40,148 nucleotides of DNA, taken from Xenorhabdus hominickii (GTDB lineage Bacteria > Pseudomonadota > Gammaproteobacteria > Enterobacterales > Enterobacteriaceae). Positions 27,791 to 35,758 of this stretch are shown one piece after another. Under the pieces are notes generated by a model. It was not told the DNA's origin. It saw only the letters and a list, made by a program, of their open reading frames with translations, and did no database searches. Positions within the stretch are counted from its first letter, which is position 1; every line of letters starts with the position of its first letter. Location: the NCBI RefSeq assembly GCF_002632725.1, contig NZ_NJAI01000005.1, positions 215,041-255,188 of the forward strand, given 5' to 3'. The position numbers and the translations under genes are program-made.

Positions 27791-27810
27791 CCCCGTCGCA
27801 AGCGACGGGG
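27791..27810. repeat. Perfect hairpin, IS605-like end or terminator
   Basis: CCCCGTCGC, AA, GCGACGGGG: a 9-bp stem with 2-base loop followed by AATTAAACCC. Similar in build to 3676-3695, typical of IS200/IS605 right ends, and 100 bp after the HNH-fusion gene. There is no T-run, so a simple terminator is less likely. Confidence 0.55.
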
Positions 27811-27860
27811 AATTAAACCCTCGAGATTAAATCTCCCTCATTATAGGAGATTGGTTATAA

Positions 27861-27998
27861 TTATCTCACAGTGGAACAAAGACCGCATCATCGGCGAAAG
27901 AGGAATATAAATTGATTCCTTATGCCAATTTAGACGGTACGTGGGTAGATATATACAAAGCAATAGAGAACCTGCTGTTTGATAGAGAAAAAATGTAA
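27861..27998 (+). pseudogene. 3' remnant of an unidentified gene
   Basis: A 45-codon open stretch reads AKEEYKLIPYANLDGTWVDI and YKAIENLLFDREKM before TAA. The residue mix looks coding, but there is no start codon or ribosome-binding site and an in-frame stop precedes it, so it appears to be the C-terminal stub of a gene lost when the hairpin-bearing element inserted or the region was deleted. Family not recognised. Confidence 0.3.
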
Positions 27999-28225
27999 CA
28001 AATAGCCGCGAAGAGTGTATTACGTTGCGTTTAATGAAGTCCCTAAGATAGCGTCAATGTCTGCTCCTCGCTCAAGCTGACTGTCAGATTTAGTCGCTCC
28101 TTTCTACAGTACACAGTCAGATGAGGTAGCGACTAATTCCAAAAGGTGTGTGATATTTAACCTTTCGAGCATTTGATTTCATTAATTCCCATACTGCACA
28201 GGAATTAAAAAAAGCAATTAGTTAT

Positions 28226-29887
28226 CTAAATTCCGTCAAAGTCATCTAGTCTCTGTTTCTGTTCCTCACTTAAGCTAGACACAAACTCTTCATGCTCAGC
28301 TTGCCATGTACCAAAACTCATCAGGAACGCAATCGCAGGATCGATTTTATTCGCAGATTTCTTCTTATTCGGTTTGATATTAGCGTTAGCGTCCGTTTCC
28401 ATAACCACATTAGACATCGCCCATGCGAGCAGAGGATCGCCGTTGTGACGAATGATTTTGCGGTTAACAAACACCTCGGCAGATTTAGCCACAGGGCTAA
28501 AGCGCATATAGGTTTGTGGGAATGGTTCAACGTCCAAGCCTGCGCCCTGTAATTGTGTTCGTAAGTGGGTGGCGTTCCATGTATCAAAGCCCACCAGCTT
28601 GATATCAAAGTGCTGGCTGTCTTTAAGAATGTCATCACGGATACGGTCATAATCAATGCAATCGCCTACGGTAGTGCGTATCCAACCTGCCTGTACCCAT
28701 TGGCGATAAACAGCCCGGTTCTTATTGGCAGGATTCTGTAACTGGGCTTCGGGTAAGTAATGGCGGGTTAGTAATAACAGCTCATTATCCACGGGGAACG
28801 TGTAACAAATACTAGTGATATCACCTGTTGAGGACAAATCTAACCCAGCGTAACACTCTAATCCTTTGAGGTCGTTTTCATCATAATCTGTCTGGCAAGC
28901 TTTCCATGCCCCTTCGCCCATCCACGGTGTTTCACCCTGACACCAGATATTAAAGCGTTTGGTCAGCATTTCTGTCCATTGTGAGGGAATGCCCCGCGCT
29001 TTCTGGATGGTGTCATGCAACGCAGCACTGTCCACGGAGATATTCAGATTGGGATTGGCCTTTATCCAAAGTGCGTCATTATCAATTTCGTTCTCGTCGT
29101 CCAGCTCGTAGATCAACGCAAACAGCGATTCGTTCAGTTCTTCTCCGCTCAGTATCTGGCAACAATAATCATAATGTTGTTTACAGGCTGAAATTACATT
29201 GCTGCCTGCCGTGGTGATGGCAAACAGTATACCTTCTGGACGAGCACCCATTCCCAACTCAAGGGCAGAATATACAGCGTTATCAGGGTGTAAATGATAC
29301 TCATCGACAATTGCCAGACTAGGATTAGTCCCTTCAATCGTGGCAGCTTTGGCAGCCAGTGGTTTTAGCAGGCTGTTGCTCTTGGCATAGGTTACTTTAT
29401 GCTGTTGGACAGTTACCCGTTTTTTAAGCGGTTTTGATAACAAGCACATCTGGCGGGCATCATCAAACACAATACGCGCCTGATCGCGACTCACGGCGGC
29501 GGTGTAGATATCCTGCTGACCTGACTCCATCACCAGAAACCAATTTGCCAGTATCGCAGCAACGGTGGATTTGGCATTTTTGCGCGGCACCTGAATATAA
29601 GCACTGCGATATTTTCGGCGTCCGGTTGCTTTGATCTTGAAGCCAAACAGGTTAGCAAAAGCGAACTGCTGCCACGGCTCTAATATAATCGGTTTACCGC
29701 GCAAGTGGCCTTTGACGTGCGGACAGTAACGGGAAAAGGCAATAAACCGTGCCACCACCTCCGAATCAAACACATAAAGCGGGTTATTCAGGTCGTTAAA
29801 GTAACGATTCACCGCCTGTTTTACCCGTTTACCGGCCGGAATTGTGCCGTTTTCGATATCAAAAGCGTATTGTTCCCATGCGTTCAT
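28226..29887 (-). CDS. Phage terminase large subunit (HK97-type)
   Basis: 553 aa, full length. The ATPase has Walker A-like VPRKNAKSTVAAILANW, Walker B LAIVDEYHLH and coupling motif FAITTAGSN. The nuclease half has YAGLDLSSTGDIT with the first catalytic Asp, then VGFDTWNATHL and KSANKIDPAIAFLMSFGTW with the last. It pumps DNA into proheads. Start overlaps the terS stop by 4 bases. Intact although the element has lost its capsid gene, so it could only package into another phage's heads. Confidence 0.95.
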   Translation of the reverse strand: MNAWEQYAFDIENGTIPAGKRVKQAVNRYFNDLNNPLYVFDSEVVARFIAFSRYCPHVKGHLRGKPIILEPWQQFAFANLFGFKIKATGRRKYRSAYIQVPRKNAKSTVAAILANWFLVMESGQQDIYTAAVSRDQARIVFDDARQMCLLSKPLKKRVTVQQHKVTYAKSNSLLKPLAAKAATIEGTNPSLAIVDEYHLHPDNAVYSALELGMGARPEGILFAITTAGSNVISACKQHYDYCCQILSGEELNESLFALIYELDDENEIDNDALWIKANPNLNISVDSAALHDTIQKARGIPSQWTEMLTKRFNIWCQGETPWMGEGAWKACQTDYDENDLKGLECYAGLDLSSTGDITSICYTFPVDNELLLLTRHYLPEAQLQNPANKNRAVYRQWVQAGWIRTTVGDCIDYDRIRDDILKDSQHFDIKLVGFDTWNATHLRTQLQGAGLDVEPFPQTYMRFSPVAKSAEVFVNRKIIRHNGDPLLAWAMSNVVMETDANANIKPNKKKSANKIDPAIAFLMSFGTWQAEHEEFVSSLSEEQKQRLDDFDGI

Positions 29888-30237
29888 AGTCGGTCTAGCT
29901 CGTCCTCTTCCTCTGTTTCCACCGGATTTTTCCGCCGTGATACCGGATCAAAACCCAGCAACGCCGACATTTTTATCATGATTTTTTCAGCGTCAGCTTT
30001 GGCGCTCAGTGATGGATTACGGCTTTCACTGCCCTGACTGTTCACAATGCTAAAGCCTCTGATATCAAGGTCTGCCACAGCCTTTCGGTAAATGGCATAG
30101 TTGACGCAATACAGTTCTAAATTGTTCCAATCGGCGGCGTTCAGGTCTTCCCGCTCGCTTAAGATTTTACCTTTGGCCTTCCACTGACTGGCGGCAATAT
30201 CATTTAAATAAGTAGGCGGTTTGGGTGCTCTTGCCAT
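29884..30237 (-). CDS. Phage terminase small subunit (P27-like)
   Basis: 117 aa. MARAPKPPTYLNDIAASQWK and NNLELYCVNYAIYRKAVADL are typical of P27-family TerS, followed by SQGSESRNPSLSAKADAEKI and LGFDPVSRRK. It recognises the packaging start (cos) and delivers it to TerL. The acidic C-terminus ends ETEEEDELDRL. Overlaps terL by 4 bases (ATGA), so stoichiometric expression is likely. Confidence 0.9.
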   Translation of the reverse strand: MARAPKPPTYLNDIAASQWKAKGKILSEREDLNAADWNNLELYCVNYAIYRKAVADLDIRGFSIVNSQGSESRNPSLSAKADAEKIMIKMSALLGFDPVSRRKNPVETEEEDELDRL

Positions 30238-30338
30238 AATGTTCTCTGTTCCTTGTGATTTATTTTCAAAAAAATTGCCGTGCGTAAAAATTGAAGGAGT
30301 GGGCGGTTCCGCTCAGAGGGGCGTTTGTCATTTTTGAT

Positions 30339-30367
30339 ACCCCTACCCCTACCCCTACCCCTACCCC
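30339..30367 (-). repeat. G-quadruplex-prone repeat between HNH and terS
   Basis: The plus strand is ACCCCT four times plus ACCCC, so the minus (coding) strand has five GGGG runs separated by TA, a textbook quadruplex-forming pattern. It lies just after the HNH stop and about 100 bp before terS, where cos sites of HNH/P27-type phages commonly lie (family knowledge). Confidence 0.9.
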
Positions 30368-30384
30368 GTTATTTCAGTTTGTTA

Positions 30385-30789
30385 TTATTCCGAACGTACG
30401 GCTTCTGCTTCCTGTTCCTGATAGCTTCCCTGTTTGCGCTTGGCTTTGGTGATGGGATCTGTCTGGACGGTCTTACGGTTATGGCAGGTCTGGCATAGTG
30501 CTTTATGATTGGATGCAGGCCAAAACAGCACATCCGCTTCACCCTGTATCGGGATGATGTGATCTACAATGGTTGCAGGCATGTAGCAGTTCTGCTTGAG
30601 GCAATGCACACATAAGAGATGCGTTTTGAGATACATCAATCTGTATCTACTCCATCGGTTACTGTAGCCACGTTTGGTACGTGTACCGCGCTGCCTGTTC
30701 TGTTCCCGCCGATGCTCCTCACAGCGACCAGACTTTACCCGTTGCTTACAACTTGGATAGCTACAACGCTTTAACGGTTGCCACGGCAT
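30385..30789 (-). CDS. Phage HNH endonuclease of the packaging module
   Basis: 134 aa. Two Cys pairs in CSYPSCKQRVKSGRCEEH and LCVHCLKQNCY, catalytic ATIVDHIIPIQGEAD, then SNHKALCQTCHNRKT. HNH proteins directly before terS are required with TerL for cos cleavage in HK97-like phages (established for that group). Start abuts the connector stop at 30789. Confidence 0.93.
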   Translation of the reverse strand: MPWQPLKRCSYPSCKQRVKSGRCEEHRREQNRQRGTRTKRGYSNRWSRYRLMYLKTHLLCVHCLKQNCYMPATIVDHIIPIQGEADVLFWPASNHKALCQTCHNRKTVQTDPITKAKRKQGSYQEQEAEAVRSE

Positions 30790-31091
30790 CAGTAGATACC
30801 CACATCACGATAGACAGACCACAGTGATTTGATGGTAAAAGGCACTTCTTTTAGCTCTGCGTCTGTTACCATTTCCCTATTCTCATACAGCAAGCCGATA
30901 TATAGCAGGCAACCGACTTTAATCTCCGGGGTAAAAGCCAGATCATCACCAAACCGCTTACCGATATGTTTCTGACAAACTTCCAGCGCAGCATCGGCAT
31001 AACCCGTTAATAAGCTATCATCAAGGATGTAATCTTCCTCCAGCCGACAATGCTGCTTGATTTCATTCAGGGAAATTTCAATCTGGCTCAT
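30789..31091 (-). CDS. Phage head-tail connector (gp6-like)
   Basis: 100 aa from the ATG at 31091 (MSQIEISLNEIKQHCRLEED), preceded by GGGAGGG; an upstream TTG at 31112 is not needed. The pattern EIKQHCRLEEDYILDDSLLT and YADAALEVCQKHIG is that of HK97 gp6-like connectors, which form a ring under the portal. The C-terminus (VPFTIKSLWSVYRDVGIY) fits the family. The start overlaps the head-closure stop (ATGA). Confidence 0.88.
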   Translation of the reverse strand: MSQIEISLNEIKQHCRLEEDYILDDSLLTGYADAALEVCQKHIGKRFGDDLAFTPEIKVGCLLYIGLLYENREMVTDAELKEVPFTIKSLWSVYRDVGIY

Positions 31092-31423
31092 CGGAATATC
31101 CCTCCCTTGCAAAGCAACTCTAGGCGGGTGTATTTCGCATCGGGGATGACCGCCATAATGCTAAAAGCTGTGCCCGTCGTGTTCGCTCCGTGAAAGGTAA
31201 TGCTGTTCGCTGTGGTCACATCAGCACGATAACGCAGCCAGATACGCACGGTGGCTTCGGAGAAAACGGCGCCGGATGCCACCAGCTCCCGCCTGCTAAT
31301 CGCTTTCACTTCTGCCCAGACAGTGGCTAAATCTACCCAGTTGTTGAGAACTTCACCAAATTTACCCCGACTGGCTTCATTTTTTCGGATTGTCACCCGA
31401 TGCCGTAATCTGCCTGCTCTCAT
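31088..31423 (-). CDS. Phage head closure protein (head-tail adaptor)
   Basis: 111 aa. MRAGRLRHRVTIRKNEASRG is the standard opening of head-closure proteins of the SPP1 gp16/HK97 gp7 type, with WAEVKAISRRELVASGAVFS and a beta-rich C-terminal half. It closes the filled head for tail joining. The start overlaps the stop of the portal fragment. Confidence 0.9.
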   Translation of the reverse strand: MRAGRLRHRVTIRKNEASRGKFGEVLNNWVDLATVWAEVKAISRRELVASGAVFSEATVRIWLRYRADVTTANSITFHGANTTGTAFSIMAVIPDAKYTRLELLCKGGIFR

Positions 31424-31618
31424 TCGTTACTCTCCTTGTCTTGTTTAATTTCCACGGTTTGCTTCCATGCCTGACTGAATTCATCGCCACCAGCACGGGG
31501 TGATAAGCCCTCCCGTTCACGGGCTTCATTCGGGCACATCACACCGGATTTAATCGCCGTCTCATAACTCTGGAAGCGTTCTTTCGGATTGGCGCGAAGC
31601 AGCTCGGCGGTATGGGTT
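31420..31618 (-). pseudogene. C-terminal fragment of a phage portal protein
   Basis: In the frame ending at 31420 the minus strand reads HTAELLRANPKERFQSYETA, IKSGVMCPNEAREREGLSPR and AGGDEF, the C-terminal end of HK97-type portal proteins, where NEAR..EGL.P..GGDE is characteristic. The upstream ~350 residues are absent: the sequence passes directly into the alpA gene in another frame. It still overlaps the head-closure start, as in intact modules. Confidence 0.8.
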
Positions 31619-31867
31619 ATTCACGTTCTCTACTGTGGGTGGATTGCGCACCCAATGAAGCAGATCACTAAGCAACCAAGCACACGAATTGCGGCCTAAT
31701 GGCTTACGGGCAGGGAAACGGCCTGCATTTTCCAGTTTCCATGCTGATGTTCTGGAAATAGAGGTGATGTGCTGGCGTTCTTTTTCACGTATAAGACGAT
31801 CATAAGGTTCACCATATTCGGAAAGGATAGAGCGGCGTTCTTCTGGGGTAGGAGTACTGTATTGCAT
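31562..31867 (-). CDS. AlpA-family regulator with a replaced C-terminus
   Basis: 101 aa. ITSISRTSAWKLENAGRFPA and RKPLGRNSCAWLLSDLLHWV are AlpA-type HTH sequence; AlpA proteins activate satellite or prophage genes and can promote excision. After about residue 80 the reading crosses the deletion junction and is the portal sequence in the wrong frame (PYRRAASRQSERTLPEL), so the natural tail is altered. The HTH core is complete, so it may still bind DNA. Lies 130 bp inside the integrase gene. Confidence 0.75.
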   Translation of the reverse strand: MQYSTPTPEERRSILSEYGEPYDRLIREKERQHITSISRTSAWKLENAGRFPARKPLGRNSCAWLLSDLLHWVRNPPTVENVNNPYRRAASRQSERTLPEL

Positions 31868-32000
31868 GATTATGTTACCCTCACTGTTTAATTGTTTTTG
31901 TGAGGGTATTTTACTTAAAAGAAATTATTACGAAAGAAAGCCACATTTGTTACGTATATATCACAATTATCATGCTCATCATCAAACTCATTAATTTCGA

Positions 32001-33218
32001 TTATTGAGCTGCTTTTAATATAACCACATTCTCATAATTGCCCGCTAATACATCCAGTCGCTCACACCATTTGTTTAAGGCGTCCAGCTTCTCTGGTAGG
32101 TACTGGCTCTTGTTGTATATCGCCATAATGCCCGGCAATGCATGGCCTAACAGTTGCTCAACGACATGAGGTGCTATGCCTATGTCATTTAATTTAGTTG
32201 CAAACGTTCGCCTTAAATCATGCAAAGACCATTCCTCATCATGCTCTAATTTTTTCCATATTTTTCTGCCATATTGTGCGACTGCTTCAAGTTTTTTAAT
32301 TTCCCCTAAGAGATAACCACTTTTATGGTTTTGGTGAATAATATTCATTAAAAATGGCTTTATATATTCTGGTATTGGACGAATAATTTTTTCACCTGTT
32401 TTGCTATTTTCTTTTGGGACAGTCCATAACATAGAATTCAAATTCCATTCTGAACATTTGGATAACCTGATCTCCCGTGTCCGACAGCCAAATACAACCA
32501 AGATTTTCAATAAATTACTATAATAAGGTAGGTAAATACCTGTATTTATGGAGTCCCATAATTGACCAAGTTCATGATCGTCTAAATATCGCTGGCCTTT
32601 ATTTTGTTTTTTTCCAACATCCTGAATAGTTAAATCATCCAATACATGGCTGACTGCATACCTTCTTACTCGGCAAAATTTTAGAGCTTGCTTGCACAAT
32701 TGAAATACAGAACCAGCAGCCACTGGAGCTTTCTTTTTCATTCTATCAAAGCATTGCAGCCAATATATTGTTTCGCAGTCAGACAATGCCATTTCACCAA
32801 TATAAGGATAAATATGTTTTTCTAATTGCAGAATAAGGGTATCAATATTGACTCGATTCTCTCTACCGTAGTGCGCTATCCAATATTCAATAGCGTCTTT
32901 CACAGTAACTGGTTTTAATGATTCCTGCATCACTAAGTTAAATTGCAGCTTTGGATCTTTCCCAGATGCTAACCAACTACGACATTTATCCCTCGTTTCT
33001 CTAGCCTGCTTAAGACTTACATCAGGATAGCGCCCAATGGTAAGGCGGTTTAACTTTTTTCCATCAAGCCGGTAGGTAAAAACCCAACTAACGCCACCAG
33101 CTTTAGATGCTTTGGCGCTCAACCCCGCACCATCGGCAAAAAATTCAATATTGCCCCTTTCTTTTCCGTGCAGGGTTCTAAGTTTTTTGTCACTGAGCTT
33201 GTTTAGTTCGGCAGCCAT
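32001..33218 (-). CDS. P4-type tyrosine integrase of the satellite
   Basis: 405 aa. The N-terminal arm-binding domain (LSDKKLRTLHGKERGNIEFF, VFTYRLDGKKLNRLTIGRYP) is the DUF4102 type. Catalytic residues: Arg in LVVFGCRTREIRLSKCSEW, HxxR in WSLHDLRRTFATKLNDIG, His in VVEQLLGHALPG, and Tyr in MAIYNKSQYLP. The start lies 13 bp from the right att repeat, so the gene reads away from the attachment site, and it looks intact. Such integrases often use tRNA genes; here the target is the dnaB-qor gap. Confidence 0.95.
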   Translation of the reverse strand: MAAELNKLSDKKLRTLHGKERGNIEFFADGAGLSAKASKAGGVSWVFTYRLDGKKLNRLTIGRYPDVSLKQARETRDKCRSWLASGKDPKLQFNLVMQESLKPVTVKDAIEYWIAHYGRENRVNIDTLILQLEKHIYPYIGEMALSDCETIYWLQCFDRMKKKAPVAAGSVFQLCKQALKFCRVRRYAVSHVLDDLTIQDVGKKQNKGQRYLDDHELGQLWDSINTGIYLPYYSNLLKILVVFGCRTREIRLSKCSEWNLNSMLWTVPKENSKTGEKIIRPIPEYIKPFLMNIIHQNHKSGYLLGEIKKLEAVAQYGRKIWKKLEHDEEWSLHDLRRTFATKLNDIGIAPHVVEQLLGHALPGIMAIYNKSQYLPEKLDALNKWCERLDVLAGNYENVVILKAAQ

Positions 33219-33230
33219 GATCGCTAAAAG

Positions 33231-33251
33231 TATTTATACAATTGTTTATAC
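33231..33251 (+). repeat. Right attachment-site direct repeat
   Basis: Second copy of the 21-bp repeat at 25752-25772; a C replaces T at one position. It adjoins the integrase start, as expected for an att site. Confidence 0.75.
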
Positions 33252-33510
33252 GCAGTGTGCTGCAAGAGGGGCAAAACGTCAATAAACACTGTAACAACAT
33301 ACAGTTGAATGATTGATTAATTATTTGATATTTATATAAAAATAATAATCATGGACAAACTTCAAAACACAAAGTAAATATATATAGTCTGTAATTATTT
33401 CGAGCACATTCACGCAGTTTGCAGCGATTGCATTGCAAACGTGCGAGGCTGTTCCCAATATTTATACCCCATGGATTGCAAAATGCAGCGCGGCGGCAAG
33501 AGAGCGAATT

Positions 33511-33588
33511 CCCAGAAGCATAGCTAACTATGCAACTGTGGTGAGTGAACGTAGCCAATAAAGCTGCAACTTGAAAGACAATAGGTAT
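33511..33588 (+). repeat. Dispersed ~78-bp repeat, copy 2
   Basis: Gapless relative of 211-288. Its palindromic part here is GCATAG/CTATGC, whereas copy 1 has AGTCACATA/TATGTGACT: the arms changed together and remain paired. It ends 22 bp before the qor ATG. Confidence 0.7.
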
Positions 33589-33610
33589 ACAACATAATGA
33601 GAGAGTTACC

Positions 33611-34594
33611 ATGGCAAAACGTATTCAATTTTCCGCCACGGGCGGCCCTGAAGTGCTCCAATATTGTGAATTTACGCCTGCTGACCCTGCAGCTGATGAA
33701 GTACAAGTTGAGAATAAGGCTATAGGTATTAATTACATTGATACCTATATACGTAGCGGGTTATACCCGCCAGCCAATCTACCCAGCGGCTTGGGAACAG
33801 AATCTGCCGGTATTGTCACTAAGGTTGGAGCTGCTGTGACATCCATTAAAGTTGGTGATCGTGTGGTTTATGCCCTGTCAGCTTCTGGTGCTTACAGTGA
33901 AGTGCATAATGTACAAGAAAACAAGTTAGCTATACTGCCAGAGGCTATATCATTCGAGCAGGCGGCTGCATCATTCTTGAAAGGTCTAACTGTTTATTAT
34001 CTTTTCTATCAAACACACAAACTCCAAGCAGGGGAAACCTTCCTATTCCATGCGGCCGCTGGTGGTGTTGGTTTGATTGCTTGCCAATGGGCAAAAGCAT
34101 TGGGAGCAAAATTGATTGGAACAGTTGGCTCAGATGAAAAAGCCCACCTTGCCAAAACAGCGGGAGCATGGCAAACCATCAATTATAATAGCGAGAATAT
34201 CGTGGAGCGTGTTTGGGATATCACTGATGGGGAAAAAGTGGGTGTGGTTTATGACTCCGTCGGTCAGGCAACATGGCTGGATTCACTCGATTGCCTAAAA
34301 CCCAGAGGGCTGATGGTCAGCTTTGGTAACGCCTCTGGCCCTGTAACAGGAGTCAATTTGGGTATCCTCAATCAGAAAGGCTCACTTTTTCTCACTCGCC
34401 CTTCCCTTCAGGGTTACATCACCACCCGTGATGAATTGAATGAAGCCAGCAAGGTGCTCTTTGATTTGATTGCCAGCGGCAAAATCAATGTGGACGTACC
34501 AGAAAGCCAGAAATTTCCATTAAGCGAAGCGGTACGAGCACACCAAACATTGGAAAGCCGTGCAACCCACGGTTCCAGTTTATTAATTCCATAG
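33611..34594 (+). CDS. qor: NADPH:quinone reductase
   Basis: 327 aa, same length as E. coli Qor. Zinc-independent medium-chain dehydrogenase: MAKRIQFSATGGPEVLQYCE, IGINYIDTYIRSGLYPPANL, and the cofactor loop LFHAAAGGVGLIACQWAKAL. It reduces quinones with NADPH. GAGAGAG precedes the ATG. It is normally a close neighbour of dnaB, so its separation here marks the satellite insertion. Confidence 0.97.
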   Translation: MAKRIQFSATGGPEVLQYCEFTPADPAADEVQVENKAIGINYIDTYIRSGLYPPANLPSGLGTESAGIVTKVGAAVTSIKVGDRVVYALSASGAYSEVHNVQENKLAILPEAISFEQAAASFLKGLTVYYLFYQTHKLQAGETFLFHAAAGGVGLIACQWAKALGAKLIGTVGSDEKAHLAKTAGAWQTINYNSENIVERVWDITDGEKVGVVYDSVGQATWLDSLDCLKPRGLMVSFGNASGPVTGVNLGILNQKGSLFLTRPSLQGYITTRDELNEASKVLFDLIASGKINVDVPESQKFPLSEAVRAHQTLESRATHGSSLLIP

Positions 34595-34632
34595 TTTATT
34601 ATTAATCAAACAGTTTTGATCAACTGAGCGGA

Positions 34633-35670
34633 TTACATCCGCTCAGTTACCATTTCCAATGCTTTTTCAACAACCATAACATCAGCACCAGATTTGTGGG
34701 CGTTTTCACTCAGGTGACGACGCCATTGGCGAGCACCGGGAATACCTTGAAAAATACCCAAGATATGGCGAGTGATATGGCCTAAATAAGTGCCTTTTGA
34801 CAATTCCTGCTCGATGTAAGGATAAAGCGCCTTAACCGTATCGACAGTATTTGCTACCAGAGCTGTTTGATCAAACAACTCACGATCCACATGAGCCAGA
34901 ATAGAGGGATTTTGGTAAGCCTCTCGCCCAATCATCACGCCATCGACATACTGCAAATGCTGTTTCGCTTCTTCCAGTGATTTAATACCACCGTTAATGG
35001 AAAGTGTCAGTTGCGGAAAATCTTTCTTCAATTGGTAGACCCGTGGATAATCCAACGGTGGAATTTCACGGTTTTCTTTTGGACTCAAGCCTGACAGCCA
35101 CGCTTTACGTGCATGGATAACAAAATTATCGCAACCACTATTTTTCACGACGGTATCGATAAAATTGCACAAGAATTCATAGCTATCCTGTTCATCAATC
35201 CCGATGCGGGTTTTGACAGTGACCGGAATATCCACCACATCCTGCATCGCTTTAACACAATCCGCTACCAGCACCGCGTCCCCCATCAAACAAGCGCCAA
35301 AACGACCATTCTGCACACGATCAGAAGGACAGCCGACATTTAAATTGATTTCATCATAACCCCGTTCCTGTGCGATTTTGGCACAATGCACCAAGGCTTC
35401 AGGCTCACTACCACCCAATTGTAATGCCAATGGATGCTCTTGCTCGTTATAAGCCAGATAATTCCCTTTGCCATGAATAATCGCGCCCGTTGTAACCATT
35501 TCGGTATAAAGCAACGCTTCTTTGCTTAATAAGCGATGGAAGTAACGACAATGACGGTCAGTCCAATCAAGCATGGGGGCAACGGAGAAGCGGGAAGGCT
35601 TGAATTTTCCAGTATTGGTTGATATTCCAGTGAATTTACTATGTTTTTGTATCTGTATATTTTCGTGCAT
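34633..35670 (-). CDS. dusA: tRNA-dihydrouridine synthase A
   Basis: 345 aa, close to E. coli length. FMN enzyme that reduces U20/U20a in tRNA. From [20 protein letters not shown] it is strongly conserved: [20 protein letters not shown] (catalytic Cys), [40 protein letters not shown] and [15 protein letters not shown]. The first ~25 residues ([20 protein letters not shown]) diverge, as expected where an integrated element replaced the 5' end and supplied a new start. It convergently faces qor. Confidence 0.97.
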   Translation of the reverse strand: MHENIQIQKHSKFTGISTNTGKFKPSRFSVAPMLDWTDRHCRYFHRLLSKEALLYTEMVTTGAIIHGKGNYLAYNEQEHPLALQLGGSEPEALVHCAKIAQERGYDEINLNVGCPSDRVQNGRFGACLMGDAVLVADCVKAMQDVVDIPVTVKTRIGIDEQDSYEFLCNFIDTVVKNSGCDNFVIHARKAWLSGLSPKENREIPPLDYPRVYQLKKDFPQLTLSINGGIKSLEEAKQHLQYVDGVMIGREAYQNPSILAHVDRELFDQTALVANTVDTVKALYPYIEQELSKGTYLGHITRHILGIFQGIPGARQWRRHLSENAHKSGADVMVVEKALEMVTERM

Positions 35671-35712
35671 TTCAATACATTTTAGGCTATTTTGAGTTTA
35701 TCGGTACACCAT

Positions 35713-35741
35713 CCAGTACACCACACCAAATGGTGTACTGG
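35713..35741. promoter_or_regulatory. Perfect 11-bp inverted repeat between dusA and int
   Basis: CCAGTACACCA / TGGTGTACTGG with a 7-base spacer, 18 bp before the integrase start. GTACACC also occurs just to the left (35704-35710). It may be an arm-type integrase site, a core att inverted repeat, or an operator for int. Confidence 0.55.
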
Positions 35742-35758
35742 TGTCTGGGAGGTAAATA

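Larger units (their letters stand above)
27692..28225. other. Gene-free interval with hairpin and coding remnant
   Basis: Holds the perfect hairpin at 27791-27810 and the 45-codon open tail at 27861-27998. The rest is unassigned. It separates the cargo gene from terL, whose 3' end is at 28226. Confidence 0.5.
25752..33251. mobile_element. Decayed capsid-forming phage satellite (cf-PICI-like) between dnaB and qor
   Basis: Bounded by the 21-bp direct repeat. From the integrase end inward: int, alpA, portal fragment, head-closure protein, connector, HNH, terS, terL, then cargo (HNH-fusion gene), a structured ash/icd-like region and a Ner-like regulator. The gene order int-alpA-(capsid genes)-portal-adaptor-connector-HNH-terS-terL is that of Gram-negative cf-PICIs as I know them. 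Primase/replication, major capsid and protease are missing, apparently through one deletion at about 31618. Confidence 0.7.
33219..33610. other. Right junction of the satellite and qor upstream region
   Basis: No gene seen. Contains the right att repeat (33231-33251), AT-rich DNA, then host sequence with dispersed repeat copy 2 (33511-33588) and the qor leader. Confidence 0.5.
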
